Origin: Chlamydia suis
Lineage (GTDB): Bacteria; Chlamydiota; Chlamydiia; Chlamydiales; Chlamydiaceae
Direction: 5' to 3'
Assembly: GCF_900169085.1 (NCBI RefSeq)
Contig: NZ_LT821323.1
Span: forward strand, 1,011,790 to 1,075,789
Length of the DNA: 64,000 bases
Shown here: positions 18,388 to 26,234 of the stretch, in pieces
Layout: the number at the start of each line of letters is the position of its first letter
Position numbering within the stretch: the first letter of the stretch is position 1
Made by a program: the position numbers and the translations under genes
Notes under the pieces: generated by a model
Told to the model about the DNA's origin: nothing
Seen by the model: only the letters and a program-made list of their open reading frames with translations
Databases searched by the model: none

Positions 18388-18867
18388 TTAAGACAGGGGT
18401 TTGTTTAATTGGTTAACAGTGCTTCCTACGGAGTTCAACGTTTTGATGAAAGAGGAGTTCTGTTGGGCGATCTGTTGCATGATATTGATGTTCGTAGAGG
18501 CGTGGGAGAGGATAATTTGTCCGTTTTGTCTAGCTGTTACTAATTGGTCTTGAATGTTAGAGCGTTGTGCAGAATAGTTTTGGTTCTGGTTTTGTACTCG
18601 TGTGATTTCATCTTCTTTAGCTCCAGCACCAACAACAGCGTATTTGATACGATTAGTTTCTTGGTTTAATTCTTGTTGGATATTAGTATTGTCGTTGAGT
18701 TGTTGAGACTGTGTGAGAACTGTTTGTTGACGTATTTCTACAGCTTCTAAAAGAAGAGAGTAAATGCTGAATAAAAGTTCTGCCATCGGAGGAGTTCTCA
18801 GAGGCTCTAAAGGGGGTAAAGAGGAGACATATTTTGTATCTTCTGCCGGAGAGATTGGTAGTGACAT
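18388..18867 (-). CDS. Gln/Asn-rich small protein (CT849 type), possible type III substrate
   Basis: 159 aa, first gene of the trio. It has a Pro-containing N-terminus (LPPLEPLRTPPMAEL), a hydrophobic helix (LLFSIYSLLLEAVEI, about residue 31), a Gln/Asn-rich coiled-coil-like region (about 55-125), and an IMQQIAQQNSSFIKTLNSV C-terminal helix. Cysteines are absent. The gene is preceded by AT-rich DNA with no clear sigma66 promoter, which would fit late-cycle expression by another sigma factor, but that is a guess. Confidence 0.7.
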   Translation of the reverse strand: MSLPISPAEDTKYVSSLPPLEPLRTPPMAELLFSIYSLLLEAVEIRQQTVLTQSQQLNDNTNIQQELNQETNRIKYAVVGAGAKEDEITRVQNQNQNYSAQRSNIQDQLVTARQNGQIILSHASTNINIMQQIAQQNSSFIKTLNSVGSTVNQLNKPLS

Positions 18868-19198
18868 ATTCTAAAAAATTTTTTTGGTTTTTTATTTTTT
18901 ATTTTACCAGCAATTTCTCTCTTTAATAAAAATAATAATTTGTTTTAAAAGTATGCCTCTTATTTAACCCTCTTTCTTTTAAGTGCTAATAGCCTTGAGA
19001 GGGGGATAGAGGCCTTCCTTTTTTGTTCGACTGAAAAAGTTAGAACTACTGTCCGTAATGGGAGTTTTTGTCCAAAGTAAGGGTTGGCAGGAATTGCCTG
19101 AATTGGGAGGTAAATAATAGTAATTAAGTGTCTTAAAACTCTTTGCGGGGATTGCAGAGAGCTTTGGGATGAGAAATATTTTCCGGTAAGGGGGCTGT
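18868..19198. other. Gene-free divergent spacer
   Basis: 331 bases between the minus-strand CT849-type gene and the plus-strand CT849.1-type gene. It is strongly AT-rich at the left, with T- and A-runs at 18872-18955. It must carry promoters for both directions, but I cannot pick a convincing -35/-10 pair. No gene, RNA gene or repeat is seen. Confidence 0.5.
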
Positions 19199-19387
19199 GT
19201 GGCAGAGGTTCAGAGCTGCGAGCAATTGGATTTTTTAGAAGGGGATGATATTAATGCCTATGTGGTATTAACTTGTGGGAAACCCTCGGCAGATGGAAAG
19301 ATGCAGGTCGAGATGGTTTATGAGGGAGATCGAGAATTAGTTAGCTTTTTGTTAACTAAAGCGTTGGCTTCTTTAGAGCAGCCCTAA
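19199..19387 (+). CDS. Small conserved protein (CT849.1 type)
   Basis: 62 aa, acidic. The GTG start has a strong AAGGGGG ribosome site a few bases upstream, which supports translation. The core is DINAYVVLTCGKPSADGKMQ followed by an amphipathic helix (ELVSFLLTKALASLEQ). There is no signal peptide or membrane segment. It is 18 bases upstream of the inclusion-membrane candidate, so they are probably co-transcribed. The function is unknown. Confidence 0.7.
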   Translation: MAEVQSCEQLDFLEGDDINAYVVLTCGKPSADGKMQVEMVYEGDRELVSFLLTKALASLEQP

Positions 19388-19405
19388 ACAAAAAAGAGGA
19401 TTCTA

Positions 19406-20620
19406 ATGGGATTCGGAACTGTAGGGGGAAAGGGGAAAGCTTGGATGTCTTTTTTCCTAAGGCCTCTGCAGAACCTTGAAGTTGGGCTTTTCGCGATACC
19501 CATTGTTTTGTTGTTAGGGGAGATCCGCTGTCTATCGCTGATCTCCTCGGTGCCTCTCGCGCTCATTTTGGGTGTTATAGGTATCTTTGTTGCTTTGGTT
19601 TCTTTTTTTCGTAGTTGGGGATATGGAATAGCTGTTATAGGGGCAGTGTTTCTTGGCCTAACTTTTTACCACCATTTCCCTATATCCATTTTTTGGGGAG
19701 GGATGCTTACTGTCACGTTCGTTCTTTCCCTAGGAGTGCTTTTGCTGAGCATTTTCTTTGTAGAAGGGCTTATTGAGGAGAAAACAATATCCTTAACAAA
19801 CATGACAGCTTTTCTCGATAAACTTCAAGAATCCTATAATCATGAAGTGCAAGAACGGAAAGACGGAGAGCTTCTTTACCAAGGCCGGGTAGCTGCTTTG
19901 GAAAAGGAGCTTTCTGTTTGTAGTGAGCGGCTTCAAGAGGTTTCTAAGAAATATTCGCATGCAAATGAAGATTTGCAGGTTCTTATTGATCAGCGGGATA
20001 GTTGGGTGAAAGACTATATGACGTTGCATCAAGAGTACATCCGTGTTGTTGCTGGGGATGAAGAGAACTCGCTTTTTCCTTGGAAAGTTTTTCAAGGATA
20101 TTCTCAAGAAGAGGTGGAGCATCTAAGGCAGTCTCGAGATGCTGAAAGGGTGGCGCATTTAGAAAAAATGTGTGAGAAGGAGCATAGCGAGAAGTGCTTT
20201 GCTGAAGAGCGTTTAGAAAAGGCTTTGTCGGATTTGCTGGAAGCAACTCGTTGTAAAGAAGGCTTAGAGCAAAAGCTTCTTCAAAAAGAGGAAGAGATAG
20301 CAGCTTTAAAACAAGAACTTGCTATAGAAAGAGTTCAAGGCTCTTCAGCTGATCATGAAAGGGCTAGTTATAAAGGGATGTATTTGCAGTTAAGAGAGCA
20401 GTTCAAAGTTAAAGATGCTTTTCTTAAAAAGGCTAGACGGGAATGCTTTTTGGCTCAAGAACAGCTATTAGTGTTAAAACGAGAAGAAGAGGAAAAAGCC
20501 TCAGATCTGTCTACAATGGATAGTTTCGCTATTATTCAAAATCTTTTGTTGCAGATTGAGGCTTTAGAAGAAGAAATTATCTGTCTAGAAGAGTTAGTAC
20601 TTCATAACCAGAATCCGTGA
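19406..20620 (+). CDS. Candidate inclusion membrane protein with coiled coil (CT850 type)
   Basis: 404 aa. The N-terminus has two hydrophobic blocks split by a short turn (about residues 22-68 and 72-120), the bilobed hydrophobic domain that marks chlamydial Inc proteins. The remaining 280 residues are a highly charged predicted coiled coil (heptads through ERLQEVSKKY, EKALSDLLEATR, LKQELAIERVQ). C. trachomatis CT850 is reported at inclusion microdomains and to contact the dynein light chain DYNLT1. The tail would face host cytosol. The ATG has AGAGG upstream. The gene converges on map with a 44-base overlap. Confidence 0.8.
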   Translation: MGFGTVGGKGKAWMSFFLRPLQNLEVGLFAIPIVLLLGEIRCLSLISSVPLALILGVIGIFVALVSFFRSWGYGIAVIGAVFLGLTFYHHFPISIFWGGMLTVTFVLSLGVLLLSIFFVEGLIEEKTISLTNMTAFLDKLQESYNHEVQERKDGELLYQGRVAALEKELSVCSERLQEVSKKYSHANEDLQVLIDQRDSWVKDYMTLHQEYIRVVAGDEENSLFPWKVFQGYSQEEVEHLRQSRDAERVAHLEKMCEKEHSEKCFAEERLEKALSDLLEATRCKEGLEQKLLQKEEEIAALKQELAIERVQGSSADHERASYKGMYLQLREQFKVKDAFLKKARRECFLAQEQLLVLKREEEEKASDLSTMDSFAIIQNLLLQIEALEEEIICLEELVLHNQNP

Positions 20621-21452
20621 TCAGGACAGCGTGCTCCCACTGCGCGCTAGGTTGATTGTCGCAAGTTCGCGCTTCCCAGTGGTTCGTGGGATCAATGATA
20701 CCTTCTTTCTTCCCTACGTTGATCATGGGTTCAATAGTGAAGATCATGCCGGGGGCCAAAGGAATTTGACAAGAGTTTCTGTGGTGTGCCACATAGGGGT
20801 TTTCGTGAAATTGTATTCCTACGCCATGTCCTACGAATTGGTCAACAACTGAGAACCCGTATTTGGCTGCACAATTTTCAATGACTTCGCCGATCTCATA
20901 GAGAGGAAGATTAGGTTCTAGTATAGAGATCGCAGCATTCAGAGCTTCTAAAGAGGCTTCACAGACCTTTTTTTTGATTTCAGGAACTTCCCCAATCATA
21001 ACCATTCGGCTGCAGTCCCCATAAAATCCATCTACAATGCAGGAAACATCAATGTTCATAATGTCTCCTTGTTTTAAAGGAATGTCATTTGGGATTCCAT
21101 GACAAATGACTTCATTAAGAGAAGTGCAGATAGTTTTGGGAAAGGGAGGGTGCCCATAGTTCAGGGGAGCTGGAATGGCGTGGTAGCGTTTGTGTAAATC
21201 GCGAGATAGTTGATCGAGTTCGTTGGTTGTCACGCCCTCTTTAGCGGCTTCGCATAAAGCGTCAAGAATTTGAGCGGTAACTTGGCAAGCTTTACGAATC
21301 TTCTCTATCTGCTCTGGAGTTTTGAGCATAATATCGTAACGAGAAGCATAAAGCTGTCTCAGGTTGTCGCTAGGATTTTCTGGTTTCATAGGGTAGTGGC
21401 AGTGTTTCCATTTTTTTTGACTGCCACACCAGCAAGGACTGTTTCTTTTCAT
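20577..21452 (-). CDS. map: Methionine aminopeptidase with SEC-C zinc motif
   Basis: 291 aa from the ATG at 21452; the open frame extends 26 codons further, but those residues are not family-like. It removes the initiator Met from nascent proteins. The N-terminal SEC-C type motif (CWCGSQKKWKHCH) probably binds zinc and contacts ribosomes or SecB. The catalytic domain has the metal ligands in IDVSCIVDGFYGDCSR (two Asp), GHGVGIQFHE (His), IFTIEPMI (Glu) and QWEHAVL (Glu). Its 3' end overlaps the CT850-type gene by 44 bases on the opposite strand. Confidence 0.95.
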   Translation of the reverse strand: MKRNSPCWCGSQKKWKHCHYPMKPENPSDNLRQLYASRYDIMLKTPEQIEKIRKACQVTAQILDALCEAAKEGVTTNELDQLSRDLHKRYHAIPAPLNYGHPPFPKTICTSLNEVICHGIPNDIPLKQGDIMNIDVSCIVDGFYGDCSRMVMIGEVPEIKKKVCEASLEALNAAISILEPNLPLYEIGEVIENCAAKYGFSVVDQFVGHGVGIQFHENPYVAHHRNSCQIPLAPGMIFTIEPMINVGKKEGIIDPTNHWEARTCDNQPSAQWEHAVLITDSGYEVLTLLDR

Positions 21453-21516
21453 AAAAGGAGTCAAAAGGAGTGGTTTCTGATAGTTCTTGTCTTCTCTATA
21501 GGAATAGAGAATTGCT

Positions 21517-22125
21517 CTAAGGCATAACATAATATCCTATATTGAAAGCTATGGAAATAGCTTTTAACGTAAGGTTAATAGCCATTAAAGCTAAGCTAAC
21601 GCTAAACAAGCGTTCCAAAGCTAGTAACCCCATTTGGCCAAATAATCGGTTGAGGGAACTAGAACAAAGAAGAGTGATTAGGGAGAAGAGCCAGGCGAGT
21701 AAAATAGCTCCTAAAACAATTTCTTTAGGGAATGTGCCTTCTTCCATATGTCCTAAGGTAGATGTAATCATAGCGGGGCCTGTAATTACAGGAAATGCTA
21801 AAGGGAAGAAGACTGGCTCATCTTTATCTAAAGCTTCCGTTTGGGAAGGAAGAGCTTGCATCATATTAATAGCGAGAACTCCGAGAAGGAGGCCGCCTGT
21901 TAACTGAAAGGCTGGTAGTGTGATTTCTAGTAAACGGAAGAATCCTCGACCAAACGTTATAAATACAAATAATAAGATCAGAGCAAAGATGGACTCCCGT
22001 AGAATGATGCGCTGCTGTTTTCGGAAAGAGAATTTTTTTAACAGTGCAATGAAAATCGGTAAGGAGCCTAGAGCGTTAAAAAGGGTATAAAAAAGTAAAG
22101 TAAGACGAAACAGGGAGTGTAGCAT
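21517..22125 (-). CDS. MarC/YhgN-family integral membrane protein (CT852 type)
   Basis: 202 aa with six predicted membrane segments. The family hallmarks are the N-terminal FYTLFNALGSLPIFIALL and the PLAFPVITGPAMIT motif (about residue 108), typical of MarC/YhgN proteins. The molecular function of this family is not established. It is followed upstream (22140) by a second, more divergent MarC-like gene 14 bases away, so the two may form a hetero-oligomer. Confidence 0.8.
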   Translation of the reverse strand: MLHSLFRLTLLFYTLFNALGSLPIFIALLKKFSFRKQQRIILRESIFALILLFVFITFGRGFFRLLEITLPAFQLTGGLLLGVLAINMMQALPSQTEALDKDEPVFFPLAFPVITGPAMITSTLGHMEEGTFPKEIVLGAILLAWLFSLITLLCSSSLNRLFGQMGLLALERLFSVSLALMAINLTLKAISIAFNIGYYVMP

Positions 22126-22139
22126 AAAGATACTTGCTT

Positions 22140-22739
22140 CTATAGGAATGTTTGCTGCAGACCAGATACAAGGAGCTGGGCTCCTACGATAACAACAGCG
22201 AGTCCTAAAATGGTTTGTGAGGCAATGATTGCTTGAGACCCTTTCTTACTGGTTAGGTGGAGAACAAGGGTGGTTACGGTCATCATCAGCCAGGAGAGGC
22301 ATAGCAGTGCACAAATTATAAAAAAGGGGAGGTGTTGCGTGGTTAATGGGGCGCAGGCACATAACCATGAGGGGCCAACCATCAAAGGAAGCGCAATAGG
22401 GGCTATCTTAGGCGCACGGGAAAGAGACGAAAGTTTCTCCCAACGGGAGGGTTGAGTATTTCGAAGAATAGCTCGTAGTCCCACGAACATCACACCACAT
22501 CCTCCAACAACAGTAGTTGCACAAGCCGGCGTCTGCAAGGAGTAGATGAGTCCTGATAGCGCGGGATAAAGAACGAATGATCCGAGAAGAGCAAAAAAAC
22601 TTTCTCGGATCAGTAGCAGAGCCTTGCTCTTTCTGGATAAATTCTCAAGGATTCTATTCAAAACCTCAACGTTAGTCATAGAATCTGCCGCTAAAAATAA
22701 AATACAACTTTGAGACAATAGAAAGAATGACCAGTCCAT
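22140..22739 (-). CDS. Divergent MarC-like membrane protein (CT853 type)
   Basis: 199 aa with six hydrophobic segments. It resembles its downstream neighbour in layout: ILFLAADSMTNVEVLNRIL matches the MarC N-terminal helix plus basic turn, and APIALPLMVGPSWLCA (about residue 112) corresponds to the neighbour's PLAFPVITGPAMIT. This points to an old tandem duplication with strong divergence. It precedes the MarC gene by 14 bases on the same strand. The function is unknown. Confidence 0.7.
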   Translation of the reverse strand: MDWSFFLLSQSCILFLAADSMTNVEVLNRILENLSRKSKALLLIRESFFALLGSFVLYPALSGLIYSLQTPACATTVVGGCGVMFVGLRAILRNTQPSRWEKLSSLSRAPKIAPIALPLMVGPSWLCACAPLTTQHLPFFIICALLCLSWLMMTVTTLVLHLTSKKGSQAIIASQTILGLAVVIVGAQLLVSGLQQTFL

Positions 22740-22916
22740 AAAAGACTCTAGTACGGGGGTTGATTAAGCCTCGAAAGAAAAGATTTTCGGAACCATGCAA
22801 TCTCAAAGACTTCGGGATTGCCAGGAAGAGTGTAGTTCAAACTAAGATTTAGAGAAATAGAAAAGGACTATAGAAACCTCGTTGTAAGAATGAAAAAATT
22901 TTTTGTTTGGAGAGAA

Positions 22917-24698
22917 TCAGGCTGTATGCCTTGAATCCTCCGAGTCATAGGAAACAAACTTTTCGATGTCAAAAGAATCTATAGCAGCCTGAAGATCGGG
23001 ATAAGTGGAAGATAGTGTTGAGAGAAGATCTTGTAGTAAAGCTAACGGTAAAGGTGCTTGTGTTGTTGCAAGTAAAGGAATGGTCGTCTCCCACTGCGCC
23101 TGCTCATAGGATAGTACCTTAGGCGCATCTTTGGTAGCTTCCGCATAGATAGCAAAAGCTTCTTGAGGATGTTCACGACAAAAATTTAAACTGCGAGATA
23201 AAGCTTTTTGCATGCTAAGAAGGTTTGTGCGTGTTGTAGCTTGAGATCCTCTTTTCCCGCAAATAAGGAGTTGTGGGCCTGTTGGTGATCCGTAGGTATC
23301 GGAAAGGAAGCAACCGGTAGGCTTCCCTTTCAAAGAAATAGTTACCCCTTCAATGTTGTAAAAGGCACCATACAAGAAGTCAATTTGGTGGGTGAGCATA
23401 GGAGAAATCATATCCGCGCTCACGTTTTTGATTTCTGATGGTACAACATGATGCTTGCGTAAAGCCTCCAATAGATGAAGGAGGTTTTTAGAATCATTAA
23501 GGCAAAAGCCAAGCACGCGGCCGTTGAGATCCTCGAGGTTCTCAATACCGTCTTGTTTTCGATAAATGAGTCCCTGCAAAGAGCTATCGATGAGTCTACC
23601 AACAACCTGAATCGGAGCTCCTCTGATAGCGGCTTTTAGAATTCCCAAGCTGTGGTAGAGCGTGTAATCCACTTTTTCAAGAAGGAGATGGGGGAGAGAA
23701 GAGCTGGTATCGGTATTTTTTTTCAGGGTTAAAGAGATCCCTTCATCTAAGAAAAATCCTTTTTTTTGGCCCACATAAAGGGGAATGTGATTGGGATTAG
23801 GGGTCCAGTCTAGGAGCAGAGTAAAGGATTTTGTGGAGGGGAAAGTAGATTCTTGGGGCTTCTCTTTCAAGCAGAGTGCTCCAGTGGTTCCGATGATCAA
23901 AATAGGAAAAATTAAGGCAAATCGCTTCCTTTTTGGTAAAGATTTGGGGGAGCTTTTTGCCATTCTGAAAAAAAAGAATGCGGTGCGCTCAAGAAGAAGA
24001 ATGCCATAAAACAAGCTTAGGGTGAGCAGGGTAAGTACAGATAGACCTGCTAGAGCCATTGCCATGTCATAATTTCTTCGACTTTCTAAGATCAGAATCC
24101 CTAGACCAGACTGAGCCGCAACCCACTCTCCAGCAATTGTGGCGAATCCTGCTGCACTCATAGCAATCTTTAGTCCAGAGAAAATATGGGGGAGTCCATA
24201 AGGAACTCTTAGTTTGAGAAGTGTCTGCCAGGTTGTCGCTTGATGAAGGAAAAATTGCTCTAAAAATTCTTCAGGAACATTTTTGATTCCTTGATGAATC
24301 GTTAATGCTAAGGGGAAAAAAATACTTAAAGCTGTTGGAATGATAACAGCCTTGGTTCCCCAACCAAACCAAAGAACAACTAAAGGAGCTAGAGTAAACA
24401 TAGGCAGACATTGCACAAGAATACACAAGGGGTGTAATACCCCCTGGGTGGAGGGAAATAGAAGCAAGACTGCGGAGAGGATGATTGCAAGTAGTAAAGC
24501 TAAAAAAAATCCTCCTAAAATGTTCTGAGCTGTATACCAAAAGTGGTGAAGCAGTATCTGGGAGGAGTTGATCCCCGTCGTAAACACCTTAGATGGAGGT
24601 GGGCATATAAAGCCGAAATTAGAGTGATTTCGGGCAGAAAATTCCCAAAATCCAATCAAAAAGAGGATTATGAATCCATAGCTAAACAATTTTTTCAT
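22917..24698 (-). CDS. ABC transporter permease fused to NMT1/THI5-like substrate-binding domain
   Basis: 593 aa, two proteins in one. Residues about 1-260 are an SsuC/ThiX-like permease with six membrane segments and the EAA loop region (VPYGLPHIFSGLKIAMSAAGF). A linker carries a further membrane segment (RFALIFPILIIGTTGALCL). From about residue 290 an NMT1/THI5-type periplasmic binding domain follows (LLLDWTPNPNHIPLYVGQKK is the family signature). Such proteins import thiamine-pyrimidine-like or aliphatic compounds. No ATPase gene is nearby, so it must come from elsewhere. By order it is the CT854 counterpart. The fusion tethers receptor to channel. Confidence 0.85.
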   Translation of the reverse strand: MKKLFSYGFIILFLIGFWEFSARNHSNFGFICPPPSKVFTTGINSSQILLHHFWYTAQNILGGFFLALLLAIILSAVLLLFPSTQGVLHPLCILVQCLPMFTLAPLVVLWFGWGTKAVIIPTALSIFFPLALTIHQGIKNVPEEFLEQFFLHQATTWQTLLKLRVPYGLPHIFSGLKIAMSAAGFATIAGEWVAAQSGLGILILESRRNYDMAMALAGLSVLTLLTLSLFYGILLLERTAFFFFRMAKSSPKSLPKRKRFALIFPILIIGTTGALCLKEKPQESTFPSTKSFTLLLDWTPNPNHIPLYVGQKKGFFLDEGISLTLKKNTDTSSSLPHLLLEKVDYTLYHSLGILKAAIRGAPIQVVGRLIDSSLQGLIYRKQDGIENLEDLNGRVLGFCLNDSKNLLHLLEALRKHHVVPSEIKNVSADMISPMLTHQIDFLYGAFYNIEGVTISLKGKPTGCFLSDTYGSPTGPQLLICGKRGSQATTRTNLLSMQKALSRSLNFCREHPQEAFAIYAEATKDAPKVLSYEQAQWETTIPLLATTQAPLPLALLQDLLSTLSSTYPDLQAAIDSFDIEKFVSYDSEDSRHTA

Positions 24699-24748
24699 GA
24701 GGGGGAAAAAAGATTCCGTTAGTGAAGAATCATAGGGGAAGGGAGCAT

Positions 24749-26140
24749 ATGCGACAAGAGAATGATAGTTTAGGAATGGTAATGGTTCCTGAAGATAAAT
24801 TATATGGATCTCAGACAGGAAGATCCAAAAATTTTTTCTCTTATGGGAAAGAATTGATGCCTAAAGAAGTCATTTACGCGTTAGTAAAAATTAAAAAATG
24901 TGCTGCTAAGGCAAATGGAGATTTACAGTGTCTAGATGCCAAAAGACGAGATATGATTGTTGCAGCGGCGGATGAAATTCTTTCCGGAAAATTTGATGAA
25001 CACTTCCCTTTAAAGGTTTGGCAAACAGGAAGTGGAACGCAAAGTAATATGAATGTAAATGAGGTCATCGCTAATTTAGCGATTCAACGTCATGGAGGAA
25101 AGGTCGGAAGCAAAAATCCTGTGCATCCCAATGATCACGTGAATAAATCTCAGTCTTCTAACGATGTTTTCCCTACGGCTATGCATATAGCAGCTGTGCA
25201 GAGTATAAAAGGTTCCTTAATTCCCGCTTTGGAACATTTGCAAAAAGTTCTTGATGCCAAGGCTTTGGAATTTTCTAGAGATATTAAAATTGGAAGAACG
25301 CATTTGATGGATGCTGTTCCGATGACTTTGGGGCAAGAGTTTTCTGGGTATAGTTGTCAGTTACGGAATTGTTTAGAGCGGATAGGTTTTTCCTTAACGC
25401 ATCTTTATGAGCTTGCCATTGGAGGTACAGCTGTTGGAACGGGATTAAATGTTCCTGAAGGTTTTGTAGAGAAAGTAATTGGTTACTTAAGGCAGGAAAC
25501 TGGCGAGCCTTTTATTCCAGCTTCGAACTATTTTGCAGCATTATCGAACCATGATGCTTTGGTGCAAGCTCATGGTTCTTTGGCTGTTTTGGCTTGCTCT
25601 TTGATCAAAATAGCTACAGATCTGAGTTTTTTAGGCTCTGGGCCTCGTTGCGGGTTAGGAGAAATTTTTTTCCCGGAAAATGAACCTGGGTCCTCCATCA
25701 TGCCAGGGAAAATTAATCCTACGCAAAGTGAAGCTTTGCAGATGGTGTGTTCTCAAGTGATTGGGAATAATCAATCGATTATTTTTGCTGGAACGAAAGG
25801 GAACTTTGAGTTGAATGTCATGAAACCCGTGATCATTTATGACTTTTTGCAATCAGTAGACTTGTTATCGGGAGCAATGAGAGCTTTTGCGGATTATTTT
25901 GTCAGCGGATTAAAGGTAAATAAAGAGCGGTTGCAACAAAATGTAGATAGATCTTTGATGTTAGTGACGGCTTTGACGCCTATTTTGGGATACGATAAAT
26001 GTTCTAAGATTGCCTTAAAAGCTTTTCATGAAAATTTAAGCCTTAAAGAAGCTTGTGTAGCGTTAGGTTTTTTATCCGAAGAAGAGTTTGATGCGCATGT
26101 AATTCCGGGATTGATGTTAGGGGGGAAGGGAACAGAATAG
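24749..26140 (+). CDS. fumC: Fumarate hydratase, class II
   Basis: 463 aa. It interconverts fumarate and malate in the truncated chlamydial TCA cycle. The start ATG at 24749 has GGGAG 3-4 nt upstream; the frame begins 27 bases earlier without support. Fumarase landmarks are WQTGSGTQSNMNVNEV (about residue 91), the HPNDHVNKSQSSNDVFPTA region, IGRTHLMDAVPMTLGQE, and the superfamily signature GSSIMPGKINP (about 315). It is divergent from the ABC fusion gene and separated from the SulP gene by a strong terminator. Confidence 0.97.
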   Translation: MRQENDSLGMVMVPEDKLYGSQTGRSKNFFSYGKELMPKEVIYALVKIKKCAAKANGDLQCLDAKRRDMIVAAADEILSGKFDEHFPLKVWQTGSGTQSNMNVNEVIANLAIQRHGGKVGSKNPVHPNDHVNKSQSSNDVFPTAMHIAAVQSIKGSLIPALEHLQKVLDAKALEFSRDIKIGRTHLMDAVPMTLGQEFSGYSCQLRNCLERIGFSLTHLYELAIGGTAVGTGLNVPEGFVEKVIGYLRQETGEPFIPASNYFAALSNHDALVQAHGSLAVLACSLIKIATDLSFLGSGPRCGLGEIFFPENEPGSSIMPGKINPTQSEALQMVCSQVIGNNQSIIFAGTKGNFELNVMKPVIIYDFLQSVDLLSGAMRAFADYFVSGLKVNKERLQQNVDRSLMLVTALTPILGYDKCSKIALKAFHENLSLKEACVALGFLSEEEFDAHVIPGLMLGGKGTE

Positions 26141-26168
26141 AGTTTTGAGATACAGGTATAATAAAAAA

Positions 26169-26201
26169 CCCGCCCACCTCTAGCTATAAGAGGCGGACGG
26201 G
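26169..26201 (-). terminator. Intrinsic terminator between fumC and the SulP gene
   Basis: A 13-bp stem with two internal mismatched positions (CCCG..CTCT with AGAG..CGGG) has a 7-nt loop. On the minus strand it is followed by TTTTTT, so it terminates the SulP gene. The GC-rich hairpin may also stop fumC transcription. Confidence 0.85.
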
Positions 26202-26234
26202 GGAGGCTCAGAATACTCTTTCTGCAAACAAAAA

